From assembly GCA_022606425.2 (NCBI GenBank), contig JAHDVF020000739.1, forward strand, positions 186,001 through 250,000: DNA of 64,000 nucleotides, given 5' to 3'. The DNA comes from Lepidostoma basale. Taxonomy: Eukaryota > Arthropoda > Insecta > Trichoptera > Lepidostomatidae. The notes beneath the pieces were generated by a model. That model was given only the letters and a program-made list of their open reading frames with translations. It did not search any database and was not told the DNA's origin. The translations under genes and the position numbers were made by a program. Shown here in pieces: positions 31,575 to 43,339 of the stretch (positions are counted from its first letter, which is position 1; every line of letters begins with the position of its first letter).

Positions 31575-32020
31575 TGTCAGGAGCTCTTACTAAAGAACAC
31601 CAAGGAGTTTGTCTACCTCGGGAGCAAAATAACATCAAATCAAATCAAATCAGTTTAATAACTCAAAAGACATTACAAACAGGAAAATGTTTATGGGACG
31701 ATCGGTCTAAGAGCGAGGTCGACAGCCGTATACATCAGGCTAGGCTTGCATTTAATAAAAGGTCGAAAATAATATAATCAAATAATATAGACCTAAAACT
31801 GAGAATACTCCTCATCAAGACCTATGTATGGCATATATTGATGTACGGCTGCGAGACATGGTGCCTATCCGAAAGAGATAAACGGGGACTAGAGGCTTTT
31901 GAGATGTGGTCCTATAGAAGACTATTAGGAATTTCCTGGAGAGACCACATCACAAATGAGAAAGTTCTCCAAAGAATCGAAGGAGGAAGGCACCTTTATT
32001 CAATAAACAATATATAAGTC
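31575..32020 (+). mobile_element. Non-LTR RT fragment carrying a LINE-C tail insert
   Basis: Reads KEFVYLGSKIT up to 31632, then DDRSKSEVDSRIHQARLAFN from 31692, then YVWHILMYGCETWCLSERDK and RGLEAFEMWSYRRLLGISWR. Between the two halves lies a ~60-bp LINE-C 3' end on the minus strand. Confidence 0.78.
31634..31690 (-). mobile_element. LINE-C 3' tip nested in another LINE
   Basis: ATCAAATCAAATCAAATCAG and TTACAAACAGGAAAATGTTT match the LINE-C end at 25200-25255. It is a severely 5'-truncated insertion. Confidence 0.75.
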
Positions 32021-32039
32021 CCCAATCAACCTAACTGGA

Positions 32040-32575
32040 ATGAATAAATTATTATCAAGTCAAAGCTCTATCCAAAAAAGCTAGGATATCAGTGCACAAT
32101 GGTGTTCTTGTTCCGATCCTTATGTATGGAAGTGAATTATGGAAATGGCAAAAGAAGAATGAAAGTAAGTTAGATCTCTAAGACGAATATGTAGTAAATG
32201 TGTATATAATACTGATAATATAACAAGTGAATGCATTGCAAATGAAAGTGTTATAAACAAAATAATGAAAGGATCATTAAGATGGTTTGGACACTCGAAA
32301 AGAATGAATGATGAAAGAATAATAAAGGAATACCGTTAACATATAATAAGTGTGAAGGATGTTAACGGAACAAGAAATAGAGAAAGACCGAGGAAAACGT
32401 GACATGATAAAATCAATCAAATAATACTTGTCGGCCATGTGAAGGGTCGGAAAAATCGATGTCCGTGCATGACACGGTGTCTGAATCTTGAGAAAATTAT
32501 AGAAATATGTAGAGAAAGAACAATGTTGCGCATCATTATTTCTGCCTACCCCACTAAGGAGACGGCGTGATGATT
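32040..32575 (+). mobile_element. LINE-A fragment, degraded
   Basis: Contains coding pieces VHNGVLVPILMYGSE, SLRRICS, GSLRWFGH-KRMNDER, RNRERPRKT and ends CCACTAAGGAGACGGCGTGA. The GTTA tail has decayed. Confidence 0.8.
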
Positions 32576-32579
32576 ATTT

Positions 32580-33920
32580 AGATCGTTTTAAATCAATTAT
32601 TATTTGAGATAAAAAATATTGATATGGCGAATAATTTTATATGATCAGAAAACAAACAATTTAATTCAACAATTAGCTGCGTAATATTCAAGTAAAAGTA
32701 TACAAAAGAACGTAACACGTTTTTGAATTCAAAATGATAAAATGTTGCATGTAAAAAAAAATAAGTCGCGATTTTTCCTGGCAACCCGGAATCAATCGAA
32801 TAACTACCTGACATATCGGTATGTTGGCATCCCTGTTATAACCATTCCATTATAAAATTATTTTATATCAGAGAACATTGACACTTTGTCTTATAGAATT
32901 TGCACGTTAGTTTCAGCAGTATGAGAACGATTCTTGGATCGGGTCCATCTTCACAAATAAAATCTAACTAGGTTAATTGTAATGCGTAATATTTTAAAAC
33001 AAATTAATTATAAACATTTTATTTAAAAATACTTGTTTGAACATAAACAAATATAATTAAAATATACACATTTTAAAATATTTGTGTAGTTTTTAATATG
33101 ACGTCTACAATTTAATGAAACATTTGAAATCATGAAAAAAAAAACATTATAGGTCAGGTCTCCACAAAAAAAAATTATCGTAGCACAATAGAAAATAACA
33201 TATATATTTTGGTTTATACACTGAAACTCGATAAAAAAAAGTTGTCACGACTACTGACAGTGCAGTATGTCAAAAATAAATACACAGAAACATTTTCACA
33301 ACACTCTTATGATGACAACACACATTTTAGAAAAAAAATCTTGTTAATCGTTTACTCTAATAAAAAAAACAAAATCCAACTAACCTAGTGACATTATCCG
33401 GTTCGATTCTGACAAGAGATGAAATAATAATCCCGAACCGGAACAGGTGAGATAGTTAACTAAAGCATAATAAACGAAGACTGTCTGTGAACCTTGGGTA
33501 CAAATTTCCGAGTGCTGAACATAATTTACTTCCCATAACAAACGATTGGACCACTGCCAGAACTTGAAGTTTCTAGTCATAGATCAAGGTTTACAATAGT
33601 ACACATGCGCCGATTCGACAGATTCGGATCTCTATGACTGTTAACGGCTAAAATAATTCAAATTCAATTAAAACACTTCAAAAGCGTAATGAAAAATACG
33701 AATATCGCGCAAATTGAATAGATAGAAATATATGAATGACACTCAAATCAATTTTTGACAGCTGCAGTATTATGTTTCGTATTATGTTCTTTTTTTGAAA
33801 ACAGTTATAAGGCTACTCAGCACTTAGGTACTAATTAATTTATCTTTAGAACTAAGTACCTACTAGTTACACTGAAGAATATTGCAAAAAATAATAATTA
33901 TAATAATAATAGTATATTGG
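32580..33920. other. AT-rich gene-poor stretch
   Basis: Neither exons nor recurring repeats recognised. Minor frames on the minus strand have no identifiable content. Confidence 0.45.
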
Positions 33921-33924
33921 ATAT

Positions 33925-34720
33925 TTATAGGTAATGCGGCCATTTTTTTATGAAATAGGTAATCATCTTGGTATTGTTTATGAAAGTAGGCTGACTTTCC
34001 ATGCTCATATCGAAAAAATATGTGAAGTTGCACTGAAAATGTTGGGATTTATTCTCCGAACTGGAAGAGTTTTCAGGAATCCCTATGTTTTGCGAATTTT
34101 GTATAACTCATTGGTCCGGAGCCGGCTCGAGAGTGGTTCGGTGATATGGAGTCCCTACGAGGCGAGAAACTCACTCATGTTAGAGAGGGTTCGGAAAAGA
34201 TTTCTGTAGCGTTTGATAGCTATCCGTGGCTTTATACCACTGCATTCCTATTGGGCATGCTGGGGACCAATATTTTACAGTAATGGGGGGGGGGTGGGTG
34301 CACACTTACCCATTTCTTCAGACTTTTCAGGGGATTCTTTGAGAATTCCGTCATCTTGGAGGCTATCCATCTTTATGTTCCGGATGGTTATCTTCGACAG
34401 CGTCAGCACAGACTGTTTTATCTCCCAGCATTCAGAACCAACCTGTCTCTGGTGATGCCGGTGGGGAGAGCAATCAAACTGCTTAACATGATCGCTTCGG
34501 AGATCGACGTCTTTCATATTCGTGAAAGTACGTTCAGAAGACAAATACAGACTTTGGAGAGTATCTTGTATTCCTAATGTCGAACCATCTCTCATGCGTT
34601 TCTGGTATTATATTATATATTTATTATATTTTTCCTGTTCTCAATAGATGTCTTAAATTATAATAATTGTTTTAATATCTTTCGAGAAAATAAATTGATT
34701 TAATTTGATTTGATCTCGAG
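33925..34720 (+). mobile_element. LINE-C (Jockey/CR1-like) 3' part
   Basis: Reads NHLGIVYESRLTFHAHIEKI, ALKMLGFILRTGRVFRNPYV and LRILYNSLVRSRLESGSVIW, then SPYEARN and LERVRKRFL, the region just after the catalytic domain in Jockey/CR1-type enzymes. It ends AAATTGATTTAATTTGATTT. The reading is frame-shifted at the GGGGGGGGTGGG run near 34285. Confidence 0.85.
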
Positions 34721-34724
34721 GGCG

Positions 34725-35460
34725 CTCAATTAGTTGGTGATCCAGAAAATTGTATTAATATTTTGCGGAGTTGGTCCTGTCCTCGTGATCATCCGTTCTA
34801 AAAAAGTGTCTTATCGAATATAATCTATTGATTTATATTATGTAGATGTTGAGCGGGAAATTAATGAAATATTATACATTTATTGGCCAAAGCAGCGATA
34901 GATCTAAATCATTATAATAAACGTTACAATACATATATACAATTGTGACGTAATATTGTGTAATGATTTAATGATAATCAATGATACCAGTATTACTAGT
35001 CCCTAATAATTTAATCATGTTATGTCTAATTTGAGTTTCACAATATTAAATGATTATTCTGTATCTTTCGTGTTTATTAACTGTGCTTTTCATCAGAGTC
35101 GTGGACATTCACGCGTTTATTTGCATCAAGCATCTTGAAAATACAGACTAGAAATAAAACCGAAACGTCTATGTTGACATATCTCAGATATAAATATTTA
35201 TTTTTCGTATTTAATTACAAACGTATATAATATAATAAATAAATAAAAACAGTAAATTGCAGATCTAACTTCAGTATAATTCATGAATTTTTTTATGATT
35301 TCAAACCCTGTATTTTCCACTGTTGACTTCATTTTTCTCTATATATTTTGAATATATTATACCTTCATCATCCGGAGAGCTGTTTATATCATTCTACCAA
35401 TATAGGTATTGTACATATATACATGTATACCTAATATCTTCGAAACGTGTCTAGAACAAT
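34725..35460. other. AT-rich, no gene seen
   Basis: No supported feature. Confidence 0.4.
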
Positions 35461-35465
35461 AAACT

Positions 35466-35715
35466 CTAACTAACTAACTATCACGCCTTCTCTCCGAAAG
35501 GGTAGGCAGAAAGAATGGACTGCCACACTTTAACTGATGCGGCACTCCATTCTTCTCTTTTCGCCCCCGCGAGAGACGCAGTGTGATGGATTGCGAACCT
35601 CATCGCCACCAATAGGCATCTCCCGCCCACATTGATCGTCCAACGTCCACAAAATAAATCTAAAATAATTAATATAAAATACAATGATATAAAATAAAAT
35701 AACAAAATAAAAATA
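35466..35715 (-). mobile_element. SINE-2 copy, minus strand
   Basis: Mirror of the copy at 8205-8455: (AACT)n and CCGAAAGGGTAGGCAGAAAG (the LINE-A end), then CTTTAACTGATGCGGCACTC and ATCGCCACCAATAGGCATCT, then an AT-rich end with ATACAATGATATAAAAT shared with copy 1. Confidence 0.75.
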
Positions 35716-36012
35716 ATTTAACACTTAATGTTATTTTAGATGGTGCACTTGTTGGCAGCTGGACGCTCCGGACTGTTGCGTTTATTTAATTTACATTCCA
35801 CGTATCCACCATTTTTTTAAATTAACTGTCGTTAGGCACTTAAAACAATCCAACACCAGCAAGAACTTTAAAATATTATTGAAGAAATTATTCAAATCAT
35901 CATTGGAACAGTGTAAATACTCAAAAATGTAAATTAATTTTGTTTTTTGAAATTTCATGGTAGAAGTTCAGTGTTAACATTGAAAATATATATTTTTTAA
36001 ACTTTTTAACAT

Positions 36013-36137
36013 GTATATTTAGTTAAAATCCACTAATGTTTGGGTCTTCGGCCGGTTTCGGCAGCTACCAGAAGATGGGCAGCGAGCTGCCGAAACTGGT
36101 CGAAGACACAAACATTAGTGGATTTTAACTAAATATT
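36013..36137. repeat. Short foldback element
   Basis: Arms TATTTAGTTAAAATCCACTA...CTTCGGCCGGTTTCGGCAGCT and their complement on the right (AGCTGCCGAAACTGGTCGAA...TAACTAAATA) flank a 12-bp loop. It resembles MITE-2 in design but not in sequence. Single copy here. Confidence 0.75.
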
Positions 36138-36594
36138 TACTTTAAAAAGATTTATTTCTTTTTTTTTTCATTATATTAAAAATGAATGAAAAAAATGTAT
36201 TTTAATTCCTAAAAAAATATAATTAATCATTAAATTCATTAGTATTGCGTTTGTACTTTGCGGTATTGAGAGTTGATTTATTAATTTAATCACCCTTTGA
36301 ATAAATAAATAAAATTTAATCTCTTCGTTTCGTTTGTATTTTAGAAGTGTGCGTTAATTCTATCGCGAAAATATAAATGTGTAAGTGGCCATGGTGACCC
36401 CACGGACACTGGAGTCGAGGGTGGTTATCATGTCCACGGCACTTTTCTGACGCAAACTAAACAACTTTTGAACTGCTTTATTTTTACGTTATCATTTTAA
36501 TTATCACGTAACAATACGTACGCATTGTAACGAAAATAACATTATGCGAAAATACGCAAAAAAATATTAACTAAATTATTACAAGTACCACATA

Positions 36595-36860
36595 CGTACC
36601 TAAATAAGTACATTCTATACTTCTCCACCGGGCTTTGGTAAGTGGCGGTACTTCCATAGAAGCCCTGAAACTCTACTTGCGTAAGAAATTTTGAATCAAA
36701 AACCCCAAATCTAAGTAATCGTACCCCCGCATACACCAACAACCCACCAAATCACCTTCCAACAATATTTCCATTAGACGTAAGAGGAATAGCCACAAGA
36801 GCTGAACCTCTATAAGCCAGAAGAGGTTTTGATTCAAAATTTCTTACGCAAGGTTGGGTT
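36595..36860. repeat. Dispersed repeat DR2, copy 1
   Basis: The part at 36725-36815 recurs inverted at 60790-60900 (AAGAGGAATAGCCA, AGAGCTGAACCTCT and AACATT/AATATTTCC portions). Within this copy TTGCGTAAGAAATTTTGAATC (36680) is inverted at 36832-36852, so it may be a foldback element. Confidence 0.55.
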
Positions 36861-36927
36861 CGAGCCTGACTTCTTCATGATATTGAGTTATCATATTTTC
36901 ATTGGAACTGCTCATTTAAAATATAAC

Positions 36928-37060
36928 TAACTAACCATCACGCCGTTTCCTCTGAGGGATAGGCAGTGAGGATGGACCGCCATATTCTGACATACCTCTC
37001 GGGCTTCCACTACATTCATACATTGTAACATACACGCTCGTCGATTTTTCAGATATTTCT
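36928..37060 (-). mobile_element. LINE-A-like 3' scrap, minus strand
   Basis: ACTAACTAACCATCACGCCG then AGGCAGTGAGGATGGACCGC, matching the LINE-A terminus; breaks at the AAG-tailed repeat that follows. Confidence 0.72.
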
Positions 37061-37061
37061 T

Positions 37062-37375
37062 CAAACTTCTTCTTCTTCTTCTTAAACAGCCGTTGTCGTC
37101 CACTGCTGGACATAGACCTCCCTATACTTCTCCATGTATGACATGTCATACGGGGGGTGGTTGGCATTACAACGCCACGCTTGCCAGACGGGTTGGCGAG
37201 GTGTCCTTCCACGTTGGCCTATGAATCAACATTATCCACCGAGGTTGGTTACTTGATCTCTAACATTTCGCAGAGTTTCCAGGGGAGACCAAAGTCGAGG
37301 AGATGTGGATAGGTACTTGGGATAAGATCAATCCTCCAGATTAGCATTGACATCACCATGGTGATGGCCATGCAC
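37062..37375 (-). repeat. AAG-tailed dispersed repeat, unknown type
   Basis: On the minus strand it ends GGACGACAACGGCTGTTTAA plus (GAA)n. CACTGCTGGACATAGACCTC is a phrase often met in insect retroposon 3' ends. No frame is supported. Confidence 0.45.
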
Positions 37376-37384
37376 CGCAATATG

Positions 37385-37635
37385 CAAATTCTTTGCTTCT
37401 TCTTCTCCTTATAGACCTTTGGTCTGTTCCTGAAATCAGGCTGGCCTCTCTTGGGAGGTTGACTCCCAACTATCTCTCCATCTCTTCGGCGGTCTTCCGG
37501 GGGGACGGCAGCCGGCAGGAATCTGATGCGCCACAGCGTGTGGGATTCTGGTGAGATCCATCCTCTGCACGTGCGCATTCCAGTATCTTCTGCGTTGTCT
37601 CATCTCACGACATCCTCCACCTTGCAGATCTCGTT
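37385..37635 (-). mobile_element. LINE-B 3' fragment, minus strand
   Basis: Reverse reading gives NAHVQRMDLTRIPHAVAHQI, PPEDRRRDGEIVGSQPPKR and the QPDFRNRPKVYKE-KKK end, closely matching the copy at 23530. Confidence 0.85.
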
Positions 37636-38124
37636 GAAATTCTAATGCAATTGATTTAAATCTTTGAGGTGAGTATTTTTAATAAGACATGTATTTTCGG
37701 TGTCAAAGTATAACCATATCATTAGAATTCGTACTTTAACTAGAGAAGTGAATTTGTCAATTTTCAGTGAAACTCTAAGTCGTAGGTTACTACAAATATC
37801 TACTTTAAACATTAAACTTGAAGAGTGTACTTCATTTTCTTATGAATATAAATCTAGTAATGTCTTATCGGAATTCAATGGAGGGAAATCCACTTACCAA
37901 ATATTGACCAACGTGACAGAAAAGTCAATCATTCAAAATAATCGTGTTATCTATTTACTACATGTTCCCAACTACATCTGTGTACCTACTCTACTCATTA
38001 TAAAACATAATTTGTCAATTCAGGGCTGAATTAAACATTTATATTACATTTATATTCGTATTCACAGCGTTATATATTCACACGAAAAGAAAAAATATAA
38101 CCAAATGGTTTTTCTTACAGTCCT

Positions 38125-38397
38125 CTAGATCCAAATGGATATGGATCGGTCACACATTGAGACGGAAGCCAGCCTGCATCACTCTGGGCGCACTAGACTT
38201 GTCCCCTATGGGTGGAAAGAGGATATGAGGCAGACCTGGAGCCACCTAGAGAAGAATCCTGCAGGACGAGGTTAAAGCAGCAGACCTCACTTTAAATTAT
38301 GTTAGGCATCACGCGTACGATAGAGTCAGGTGAATCATGTTCCTTGAGGCCATATGCACCATGCAGGTGTTTCAGGTCTAGAAGAATAAGAAGACAG
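38125..38397 (+). mobile_element. LINE-D fragment
   Basis: Reads KWIWIGHTLRRKPACITLGA, LDLSPMGGKRI and later ADLTLNYVRHHAYDRVR-like code, ending CTAGAAGAATAAGAAGA. Confidence 0.78.
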
Positions 38398-38454
38398 TCA
38401 TCTATAAGATAAATAGATTTTTAAAATACGGAAATACCCCACTAATCCCATATA

Positions 38455-38955
38455 CAGGTTCTTTTTTCTTCGTTTCCTCATTACTGGGGGTCGTGATCCA
38501 TGGAGCTGTCCGTCTTCTTCTCCGGTCTCAATATAATGATTTGTCTGCAGCAAGGCGACGCATCTCCTCTTCCACTCGGTCCTCGGCAACTCTCTTCCAA
38601 TCCACATAAGAGGTGCAGCCCATATCTCGGCAAATCTGGTCTAGGTACTCCTGGCGAGGTCGTCCTCTGCCAATCGATCCCTCGACCATTCCCTCCAACA
38701 CTCCGCCCCAAAACGCCCCAATCCTTTCTGTTCTCCGCAGCCCGCACTGTCGAGTAGAAATCTCCTGAATCTGGTCACACCACCGCGCAGGAGATTTGCC
38801 TCTACTTCTTTTGGCTGGAACACCCAGCTCTCTCCTGGCAATGTGACCAAAGAAACTGCATACTCGCGGACTGCATATTACCGATAGTTTTGTTCTTGTT
38901 TGTCTGTTACATAGATTATCATAGGAGAGTATTGCAGTGGTTTCCCCTTGCATTC
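38455..38955 (-). mobile_element. Non-LTR RT C-terminal fragment, another family
   Basis: Reverse frame reads LSVICSPRVCSFFGHIARRE, GRGRPRQEYLDQICRDMGCT and WKRVAEDRVEEEMRRLAAD. This is the familiar FFGHIaRR...GRPR...DQI...DR layout. Single copy. Confidence 0.82.
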
Positions 38956-39189
38956 TGCACCGCAGTATATTTTAGACATTTTAAATTTAAACACCCTGCT
39001 ACATATACAGGTACCCCATTTATTCTGAGTAATATTCCTTAAGGTACTCACTCACCCAGGTAATCACCTAATTAATTAGTAACAAAAGACAGTCAACAAT
39101 TGATTGTTTTTAAATATTTGACAACTTAACTACGTTCAGCTCATTATGTATATTTGTTTTATTTCGATGACGAATCTCAGTGCCGAGCA

Positions 39190-39405
39190 ATAAAACATTA
39201 CTTTTGTTTAAATTTTTGCCAACAATGATTTTATTTAATAACAAATTTCATTTTTGTTTTTATTTCGACAGCGACCGACTTCACCAGGCTAGCTGACATC
39301 GACTGATTGGTCTATGCCAGCTTACCTAGCGAAACCGGTCGTTGTCGAGATAAAGACTAAAAGTGAAAGTAGTTATTATAAAGAACGTTGTTTTATTTAA
39401 TTGTT
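39190..39405. repeat. Foldback MITE-2 copy
   Basis: TTTATTTCGACAGCGACCG and CCAGGCTAGCTGACATCGAC at left; CGAAACCGGTCGTTGTCGAG and TAAAGACTAAAAGTGAAAGT at right. More diverged than the copy at 17407. Confidence 0.75.
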
Positions 39406-39434
39406 ATTTAAAAATTAACTTCTTCTTAACTGCC

Positions 39435-39605
39435 ACGAAGGCTATGTAAATTATTATAGGTACCTACCCAGAGCAGCCATAATGACCTTTATGCCGAAGT
39501 ACGAGAACAAGTCAATAAAGCTTCTACCGTGTCAGGGTGTCTGAAGCATCTAATTTGGAAGAACAATCACATGCGTATTGGACAGCAAGGTTAGAATTTG
39601 AATCG
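39435..39605 (+). mobile_element. LINE-B 5' segment of a nested cluster
   Basis: Reads EVREQVNKASTVSGCLKHLI then WKNNHMRI, matching AAAVAGCLKDIIWRNKDMRT of the copy at 349. The matching downstream part starts at 40140, after an unrelated insert. Confidence 0.7.
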
Positions 39606-40138
39606 AAGACATGCGTGCAACCTATCATCCCAAAACAACAAACAAATTAACTCCAGTCTGCATTCAATGCAGCAGCAAGACTGATAAGGGGTGAACCAAA
39701 GAGTTGTCACATAACACAGCAGATGCTTAAGATTTAAGAAGCTCCACTGGCTGAAATGTCCAGAAAGGATACAATGCAAGCTGTACTGGACGGTCTATAA
39801 GGCGTTGAATGGAATGGCACCAGCTTATATATTTGAACTCTGCCAATGCATCAATGAATTCCAGACAGTCTACATTGCGATTAGCTAAGTCTTCTGCGAT
39901 CGGTAGATTGACTGTGCCAAAACACTGTCCAAGCACAAACTTTGGCGACCATCGCAGTAGCCGGCTCTTCAGCCTGGATAATTAGTCAGAGTTTAGATCG
40001 AAACTCAAAACACACCTTTTAAAAATATGATTTCCTGATAGGAAGGGCTGATCGACTACGCCATTTTCTACAGCGCCCTTGATATGAGTAATTCATAAAA
40101 ATGGCGCTCTATAAATTATCCAATTTATTATTATTATT
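39606..40138 (+). mobile_element. CR1-like retrotransposon RT C-terminal fragment inside LINE-B
   Basis: Frames give RFKKLHWLKCPERIQCKLYW, TVYKALNGMAPAYIFELCQC and, later, SSRLFSLDN, KLKTHLFKKYDF. This LHWLP..ERI.YK...yKaLNG.aP.YI layout is typical of CR1/L2-type elements. It ends at a (TTA)n tail, 40126-40142. Confidence 0.75.
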
Positions 40139-40139
40139 A

Positions 40140-40475
40140 TTATCATGACGTATGCTGTAGAGACGCGGGCCGACACTGTACGAACCAAGGGTCTGCTAAG
40201 AACATCGGAGATGAAGGTCCTAAGATCCATTACTACAAAAACTCTCCGAGATCGTGTCCATAACGCAGACATAATAAAAACTTGCGAAATAAAGTATATC
40301 GTAGCTATCCAGAAGAAGATACTGGAGGGACCATGTAGACAGAATGGATAGTGACAGACTCGCATATACAACCGGTTACGAAATTTCCTCCGGACACCGT
40401 CCACATGGAAGATCACCTAAGAGATGGAGGGACAGCTGGTCCTCGTCATCCCGGGAGACATGAATTCTGTGCCAT
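40140..40475 (+). mobile_element. LINE-B middle segment of the nested cluster
   Basis: Reads MTYAVETRADTVRTKGLLRT, SEMKVLRSITTKTLRDRVHN and HVDRMDSDRLAYTTGYEI-like code. Interrupted at 40476 and continued at 40864. Confidence 0.82.
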
Positions 40476-40863
40476 TTCTTCTTATTCTTCAAGTGCCCTG
40501 TCGGGTCCCCCCAACGTTGGCGATCACCTCGGCGAACCTGTCCCTGTCCTGCGCCGCTCGAAACAGCTCCTCCACACTTCGGATGTCGGTCCACTCCCTC
40601 ACGTTTCGCAGCCAGGACATCTGTCTCCTTCCGGGCCTTCGGCGTCCCTCAATTTTCCCCTCCAATATCAGTTGGAGAAGGTGGTACTTTTACCCACGCA
40701 ATATAATGACCCAGATGTGAAATCTTCTGAACCTTGATAGTTGATAACAGTTCCCTGTCAACTCTAGCTCGCCTCAGGACTTCGGTATTGGTAACCATGT
40801 CTGTACAGGGAATTCTAAGCATTCGGCGATAGAATCACATTTCAAATGCTTCCAGTCTGTTTA
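40476..40863 (-). mobile_element. LINE-E nested inside LINE-B
   Basis: Reverse frames read WLRNVREWTDIRSVEELFRA, AQDRDRFAEVIANVGGTRQG and a stop, with MLRIPCTDMVTNTEVLRRAR upstream. The 3' end is GAAGAATAAGAAG. CTGTGCCA flanks both ends, a target-site duplication. Confidence 0.82.
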
Positions 40864-40925
40864 TTGAGTTGACTTGACTTGACTGTGCCACAGATCGTCA
40901 TATCTATTAAAAGAAGAAGATTTAA
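40864..40925 (+). mobile_element. LINE-B terminal segment of the nested cluster
   Basis: CACAGATCGTCATATCTATT plus AAAGAAGAAGA equals the terminus of the uninterrupted copy at 27330-27376. Confidence 0.75.
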
Positions 40926-41231
40926 ACATTTACAAGCAAGGTGAATTTAATTTCAGATCCTGAAAAACAGAAATAATAACGATGAATGACAAACAGTGGG
41001 TCGGCACTGTCCGACGGGTGTAATATTTATCAGGAACCGGTTTGTTCCAGATCACCCGCGACCCCTGACCTGATTATCTGAGGAAAATACTTCTCCACGA
41101 TATACGAATGTAGCATTCACTTCACACTCTGTGCCTATCTTCAGACCACACGATTGTATGCAAGGGGAATGTACTTTTCGTGATTGGTTAAAAATCTTTT
41201 CAATGTTTAAAGCATAATAAAATAAATGTAT

Positions 41232-41310
41232 AATTAACTAACGATCACGCCGTCTCCTGCAGGGGGTAGGCAGAAAGAATGGACCGCCACATTGTGTTTT
41301 CCTGTCCACA
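41232..41310 (-). mobile_element. LINE-A 3' scrap, minus strand
   Basis: TTAACTAACGATCACGCCGT and GGTAGGCAGAAAGAATGGAC match the LINE-A terminus; nothing recognisable follows. Confidence 0.7.
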
Positions 41311-41377
41311 TTTTCTTCAGTCTTCCTATGTTTCTATTGCCATAAATAATACTAATAAATATATAAAATAATCAATC

Positions 41378-41465
41378 ACTTTGTGTTTAACCACGGCATG
41401 GTTATTATAATTGATGCCAACAAGTTTCGCTAGTACTAACTTCAAGTGGGCGATATAAGAATTGA
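41378..41465. repeat. Half copy of the foldback element seen at 19797
   Basis: CACTTTGTGTTTAACCACGG, ATGGTTATTATAATTGATGC and CCAACAAGTTTCGCTAGTAC match the left arm; the right arm is missing. Confidence 0.7.
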
Positions 41466-41469
41466 AAGA

Positions 41470-42478
41470 ACCAAACTTTTTGAAAGAAAATATTTTATAT
41501 ACAAAAATATACATATTGTATATTTGCTGCTATTTATTTAAAATAAAACTATTATTAAAAAATATGTTCATTTAGCATAGGAACAAAATGATAAGCATTA
41601 AAAATAAAACAATTATGAAGAACCAAATCAAATCAAATGATTGATTTTGGAAACTATTTTCAAACACACTTGAAAATATAATTACACCATTAATCGCCCT
41701 GATGATAATATGAATTATATCGACAATATAAGTGAAAAGTTTGAATATTTTTTTGGGAGGGATTCTGTGTCCCGAAATATGTTTGTGAAAAATGTAAAAA
41801 AAAAATTGTAAAAAAAAATGTTTTTAAATAATTATTCATATGTAAAACAGCACAATTATGGCGAATATAGAAGAAGTGAATAGTTTTGAATTCAAATAAT
41901 ATTTAAAAAAAGAATCAAGTCGTAAATGTTCGACTACAAAAATAATATTTTTTTGTCTACTGTAACAACTGTATAAATACCTAGTAAAAAATAATGTAAA
42001 AAATATTAATGTAATAAGATTATAAACAAGATTGATTTTAAGTAAATATTGCTTCTCTTTTCAAAACTTTTATGGCAAATAGCATTTGATTATAACCTTT
42101 TAGCCGGGAATTTAATATCCACTGTGATAGAATAAACTACATACAAACAATATTTGTATTTAATATTAATGATATTCGCAATCGCGTTCTTAAGTTAATA
42201 ATTATTAATCTTTGTTATTAATAAGTTGAAAATATGTTTGTTCAATTTTCACGGTGTTTTTTTTTTATACTGGATATCTAAAACAATATATAAGTGTGTA
42301 TAAATATGTGATATAACCAATAGCTGTGGAAATGTTATTTAAAAATATTGATATTTAAGGCATATTATATACCTAGGCCACAAAATGTAACTCGGAAAAG
42401 AAAACCAAACAGTCGAAATACTGTGCAGCCTTTGAAAATATGAAAGAAGTTTTTGAAAACAAGCAGGTTCCAATTTCT
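41470..42478. other. AT-rich, no gene seen
   Basis: No supported feature. Confidence 0.4.
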
Positions 42479-42481
42479 CTA

Positions 42482-42930
42482 AAAAAAAATTGTTTGTCGC
42501 ATGTACGAGTATACTGCCTATCCTGACATATAGTCTAGAGACAACCACCCTAACAGCAAAAAGTGTCCATAAACTAAAAATCACACAACGATCCATGGAG
42601 AGGCAAGTGCTCGGCGTAAGTCTCCGAAACAAAATAAGAAATGAAGAAATAAGACGCCGAACCAAAGTGGCCGACATCATGGATAATATAGCTAAATTAA
42701 AGTGGCAATGGGTTGGACATATAGCAAGACAGGGTAATACCCGATGGACATCCAGAATACTTCAGTGGAGGTCTTGGACAAAGAAAAGGAGTGTCAGGAG
42801 GCCCCCTAAAAGATGGACGGATGATATTGTCCGAATAGCTGGAACGACTGGATGCGGAAGGGACAAGACATGGACGGGTTGAAGAAAATGAAAGAGGCCT
42901 AAATCCAGCAGCGGAGGGAAGAATAAGGCA
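42482..42930 (+). mobile_element. RTE-like retrotransposon RT C-terminal fragment
   Basis: A 130-codon frame reads ILPILTYSLETTTLTAKSVH, MERQVLGVSLRNKIRNEEIR, RRTKVADIMDNIAKLKWQWV, GHIARQ and RPPKRWTDDIVRIAGTTGCG. MERxxLGVSLRDRIRNxEIRxRTkvxDi...KWxWxGHiaR...RPxxRWxDD is the signature of RTE-type enzymes (family knowledge). Catalytic region absent. Confidence 0.87.
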
Positions 42931-43069
42931 TATTGTACAGGGGAAATTTTGAATTGAAGCCTGGATTTGAAATTATGCTTGAAGTGTCTCGATGCATGTG
43001 AAACTGCAAATCATAAAATTGTACTATCAGGGAAAAAACGAGGGCGATCCATACTATCTCATTAATGGT

Positions 43070-43335
43070 AACTTCTGGTGACATCGGTGGGAAGAGCAAT
43101 TAATCTGCTGAACGCGGTCTCCTCGGAGATCAACGTCTTTCATATAAGTGAAAGTACGTTCAGAAGGCAAATACTCTTAATTCTGGAGAGTATCCTGTCT
43201 CCCTAATGTTGAACCATCTCTCATGCTTTTCTTGTAGAATACTATACACAATATATTATTTTACCTGTTCTCAATAGATGCCTTAAAAATTAATTTTGTA
43301 ATGTCTGTTGATGAAATAAACTGATTTGATTTGAT
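43070..43335 (+). mobile_element. LINE-C 3' end
   Basis: GGTGGGAAGAGCAATTAATC, GTCTCCTCGGAGATCAACGT and CTTTCATATAAGTGAAAGTA match the LINE-C ends at 23050 and 34470. The tail is AAACTGATTTGATTTGATT. Confidence 0.8.
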
Positions 43336-43339
43336 TAAT

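Noticed and set aside
42490..42882. Host gene call for the 130-codon frame
   Set aside because: Matches the RTE-type reverse transcriptase tail and lacks splice context.
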